This document shows, piece after piece, positions 40,195 to 41,696 of a stretch of DNA of 41,696 nt. Position numbers and translations under genes: made by a program. The notes under the pieces were generated by a model. It saw nothing but the letters and a program-made list of their open reading frames with translations. It made no database searches and was not told the DNA's origin. The first letter of the stretch is position 1. Each line of letters opens with the position of its first letter. This DNA is from Planctomycetaceae bacterium (GTDB lineage: Bacteria; Planctomycetota; Planctomycetia; Pirellulales; Pirellulaceae), in contig CANHVO010000018.1 of NCBI GenBank assembly GCA_947463915.1, positions 1 to 41,696 on the forward strand. Reading direction: 5' to 3'.

Positions 40195-41696
40195 ATGGAC
40201 GCGAACAGACCTTTTTCCGAGAGTAGCACCCCAATGCTCACTCAGGGTACACCTGCTAGCCCCGATCTCGTCAAAATCCTTTTGCGATGGAAATGGCTTC
40301 CTATTCTTGGTTCTGCCATCGGTGCAACTCTTGGATACCTGTATTACGGTCAACAAGCACCTCAGTACAAAGCCGTGGCGCAAGTTCAGGTCGTCACTCC
40401 CGGCAAAGAAATCAATATCTCAGCCTTCAACAACGGCCAGTTTGAACAACCGTCCAAGAACGACGAATTGGTCGTTGTCCAAAGTCCCGTCGTCTTGCGA
40501 AATGCGGTCGAAATTGGTGGGCTGACTCAACATCGGAGCTTGTCAGGCCTGTCCGCGGAACAAATCGTTGCAAAAATTCGACATCCAAAGCTCTTGGATG
40601 TCCGTCTTGGTTCGAAAGACGCCAATAGCAACATCATCAATATTGGTGTTACCACGGACGACGCGGATTTGTCGGGTGACATCGTTCGCGCTATCGTATT
40701 AGGGTACGAAGACTTCGTCACCCAAAAATTCAAGGGTTTTTCAGGGGACGCAATTGCAGCTCTCTCCCGGTTTGGCGATCTATACGAAAAAAAATACACC
40801 AACGCGAAAAACGAACTTGCCAACCTAAAGAACAAATCCGGTTTGATCTTTGTGGACGGAAAGCCTAGAGACACGGTCAGCGAGAACATCCTGAGCTTCA
40901 ACGAGTCGATTCTTGCGATCGACAACAAGATGAAGAATATCGAATCGGTCCTTGAGGAGATAGCGAGGGGGCAAGAACGCAAGGCTCCCATCGAGGTTTT
41001 GCTCAAGATGATCGCGATCTCGACCTTTGATAGCGGAATAGAGGGGAAAGTCGACTTGGACGGCAATACCCTTAAAGCGGCCCGCAGCGCTAAAGTGGCG
41101 CTAGTGGATAGCTTTGAAGATGAGCGAGTCATTCCAGTCCGAGCCAGACTTACCCTCTTGAAAGAACAGGATAAAGGGGAGTCGCACCCGGAGTACGTTG
41201 CTGTACGACGAGAACTTGCGAATCTTGAGGATGAGCTTCAGCGTCGTAAGAACAGGCTCAAAATTGATGAAGAAGAGTTAGAAAAGGAGTCCGGCAACAC
41301 GGTAAAAGATGCTCCGACTCTAGAAAGCCGCCTGGCTGTTGCCGTTGGTGGGCTGCAGGCGACCCTTGCAAAGCTCTCCCTAGAAAAGGGCCGCTACAGT
41401 GAAGAAGCCAGAAACTTGCAATCAAAGATGAAAGAGAATCAGGCTGCAATCGGCGACTATCTGTTCAATCTTGCCGAGCTCGAATCCGTCGGTGTGCTCA
41501 AAGAGCAGATCAGCGAGAACTTGCGAAAACTCAACTTGGGTGCTGAATATGGTCAAAAGACCGTAACACGGCTTGACCTCCAAACGACCGGAACATTTGT
41601 TGGACCTTATTGGTCCCGTTTCCTCGGTATTGGTGCTCTTCTCGGATTCGTCGCCTTCTGTGGTCTCGCTTATTTGCTGGAAATGGCGGACCGTTC
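40195..41696 (+). CDS. Wzz/GumC-type polysaccharide chain-length protein, 5' part
   Basis: The frame is open from ATG 40195 to the window end (500 codons, no stop). It begins MDANRPFSESSTPMLTQG and has a first membrane helix at about residues 38-55 (WLPILGSAIGATLGYLYYG), then a long periplasmic part. That part is rich in coiled coil (RLTLLKEQDKGESHPEYVAVRR, LANLEDELQRRKNRLKIDEEEL). A second hydrophobic helix lies at about 474-495 (FLGIGALLGFVAFCGLAYLLE). This is the Wzz/GumC/Wzc arrangement. A cytoplasmic tyrosine-kinase domain, if present, lies beyond the edge. It controls polymer length and contacts the export pore, here the Wza-like protein. It is 213 bases downstream of the polymerase gene on the same strand. 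The intervening gap shows no clear promoter or terminator. Confidence 0.88.
   Translation, partial: MDANRPFSESSTPMLTQGTPASPDLVKILLRWKWLPILGSAIGATLGYLYYGQQAPQYKAVAQVQVVTPGKEINISAFNNGQFEQPSKNDELVVVQSPVVLRNAVEIGGLTQHRSLSGLSAEQIVAKIRHPKLLDVRLGSKDANSNIINIGVTTDDADLSGDIVRAIVLGYEDFVTQKFKGFSGDAIAALSRFGDLYEKKYTNAKNELANLKNKSGLIFVDGKPRDTVSENILSFNESILAIDNKMKNIESVLEEIARGQERKAPIEVLLKMIAISTFDSGIEGKVDLDGNTLKAARSAKVALVDSFEDERVIPVRARLTLLKEQDKGESHPEYVAVRRELANLEDELQRRKNRLKIDEEELEKESGNTVKDAPTLESRLAVAVGGLQATLAKLSLEKGRYSEEARNLQSKMKENQAAIGDYLFNLAELESVGVLKEQISENLRKLNLGAEYGQKTVTRLDLQTTGTFVGPYWSRFLGIGALLGFVAFCGLAYLLEMADR

Noticed and set aside
1-41696. CRISPR array, prophage, integron or tRNA
   Set aside because: No regularly spaced repeats, phage structural genes, integrase or tRNA-like cloverleaf was seen.

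Overview
The window looks like chromosomal DNA of a planctomycete, probably of the Pirellula/Rhodopirellula group. The main evidence is two pairs of families essentially typical of that phylum: a DUF1592/1588/1585 haem-motif protein with a DUF1552 Tat protein at the left, and a PSCyt1/DUF1549/DUF1553 protein with a DUF1501 Tat protein at the right. A TIGR03009 (plancto_dom_2) protein and many short palindromic intergenic repeats support this. I saw no rRNA, tRNA, CRISPR array, prophage or complete insertion sequence.

Left part (1-18.1 kb). The first secretome pair runs rightward. It meets a tight leftward three-gene operon (TIGR03009 protein, lipoprotein, two-lobed GNAT). A GT4 glycosyltransferase follows, then a leftward hybrid histidine kinase with three PAS domains and a CelD/FemAB-type acetyltransferase. 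Next is a leftward run read as ftsH, rsgA, a secreted HEAT-repeat protein and a small secreted protein, with genes touching or nearly so.

Middle (18.3-29.4 kb). Rightward genes are a FlgN-like chaperone with a lone flgB, a DinG-type helicase and an RsmB/RsmF-type RNA methyltransferase. Then comes an accessory-looking island. It holds a Stf0-like sulfotransferase facing a leftward operon of a polysaccharide-pyruvyl-transferase-like protein, a very unusual 2-oxoglutarate dioxygenase (PhyH) fused to a Rieske [2Fe-2S] domain, and a GT2 glycosyltransferase with a C-terminal beta-sandwich. This set looks like glycan building and decoration (sulfate, pyruvate or a similar group, hydroxylation). Copies of one dispersed repeat (TTAGCCGA type) lie on both sides. 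Two unrecognised genes and a palindrome-rich spacer follow.

Right part (29.4-41.7 kb). The second secretome pair is followed by an exopolysaccharide export/assembly locus: a Wza-like outer-membrane export protein and a lipoprotein (leftward, ending in a clear GAAA-tetraloop terminator). Divergent from them are an O-antigen-ligase/Wzy-like polymerase with a repeat-rich C-terminal tail and a Wzz/GumC-type chain-length protein that runs off the window.

The intergenic repeats are a theme of their own. Several are hairpins headed by GTAG (or GTAA/GTGC), often in inverted pairs, with compensatory changes in the stems. That is the layout of REP elements moved by RAYT transposases, but no RAYT gene is present here.
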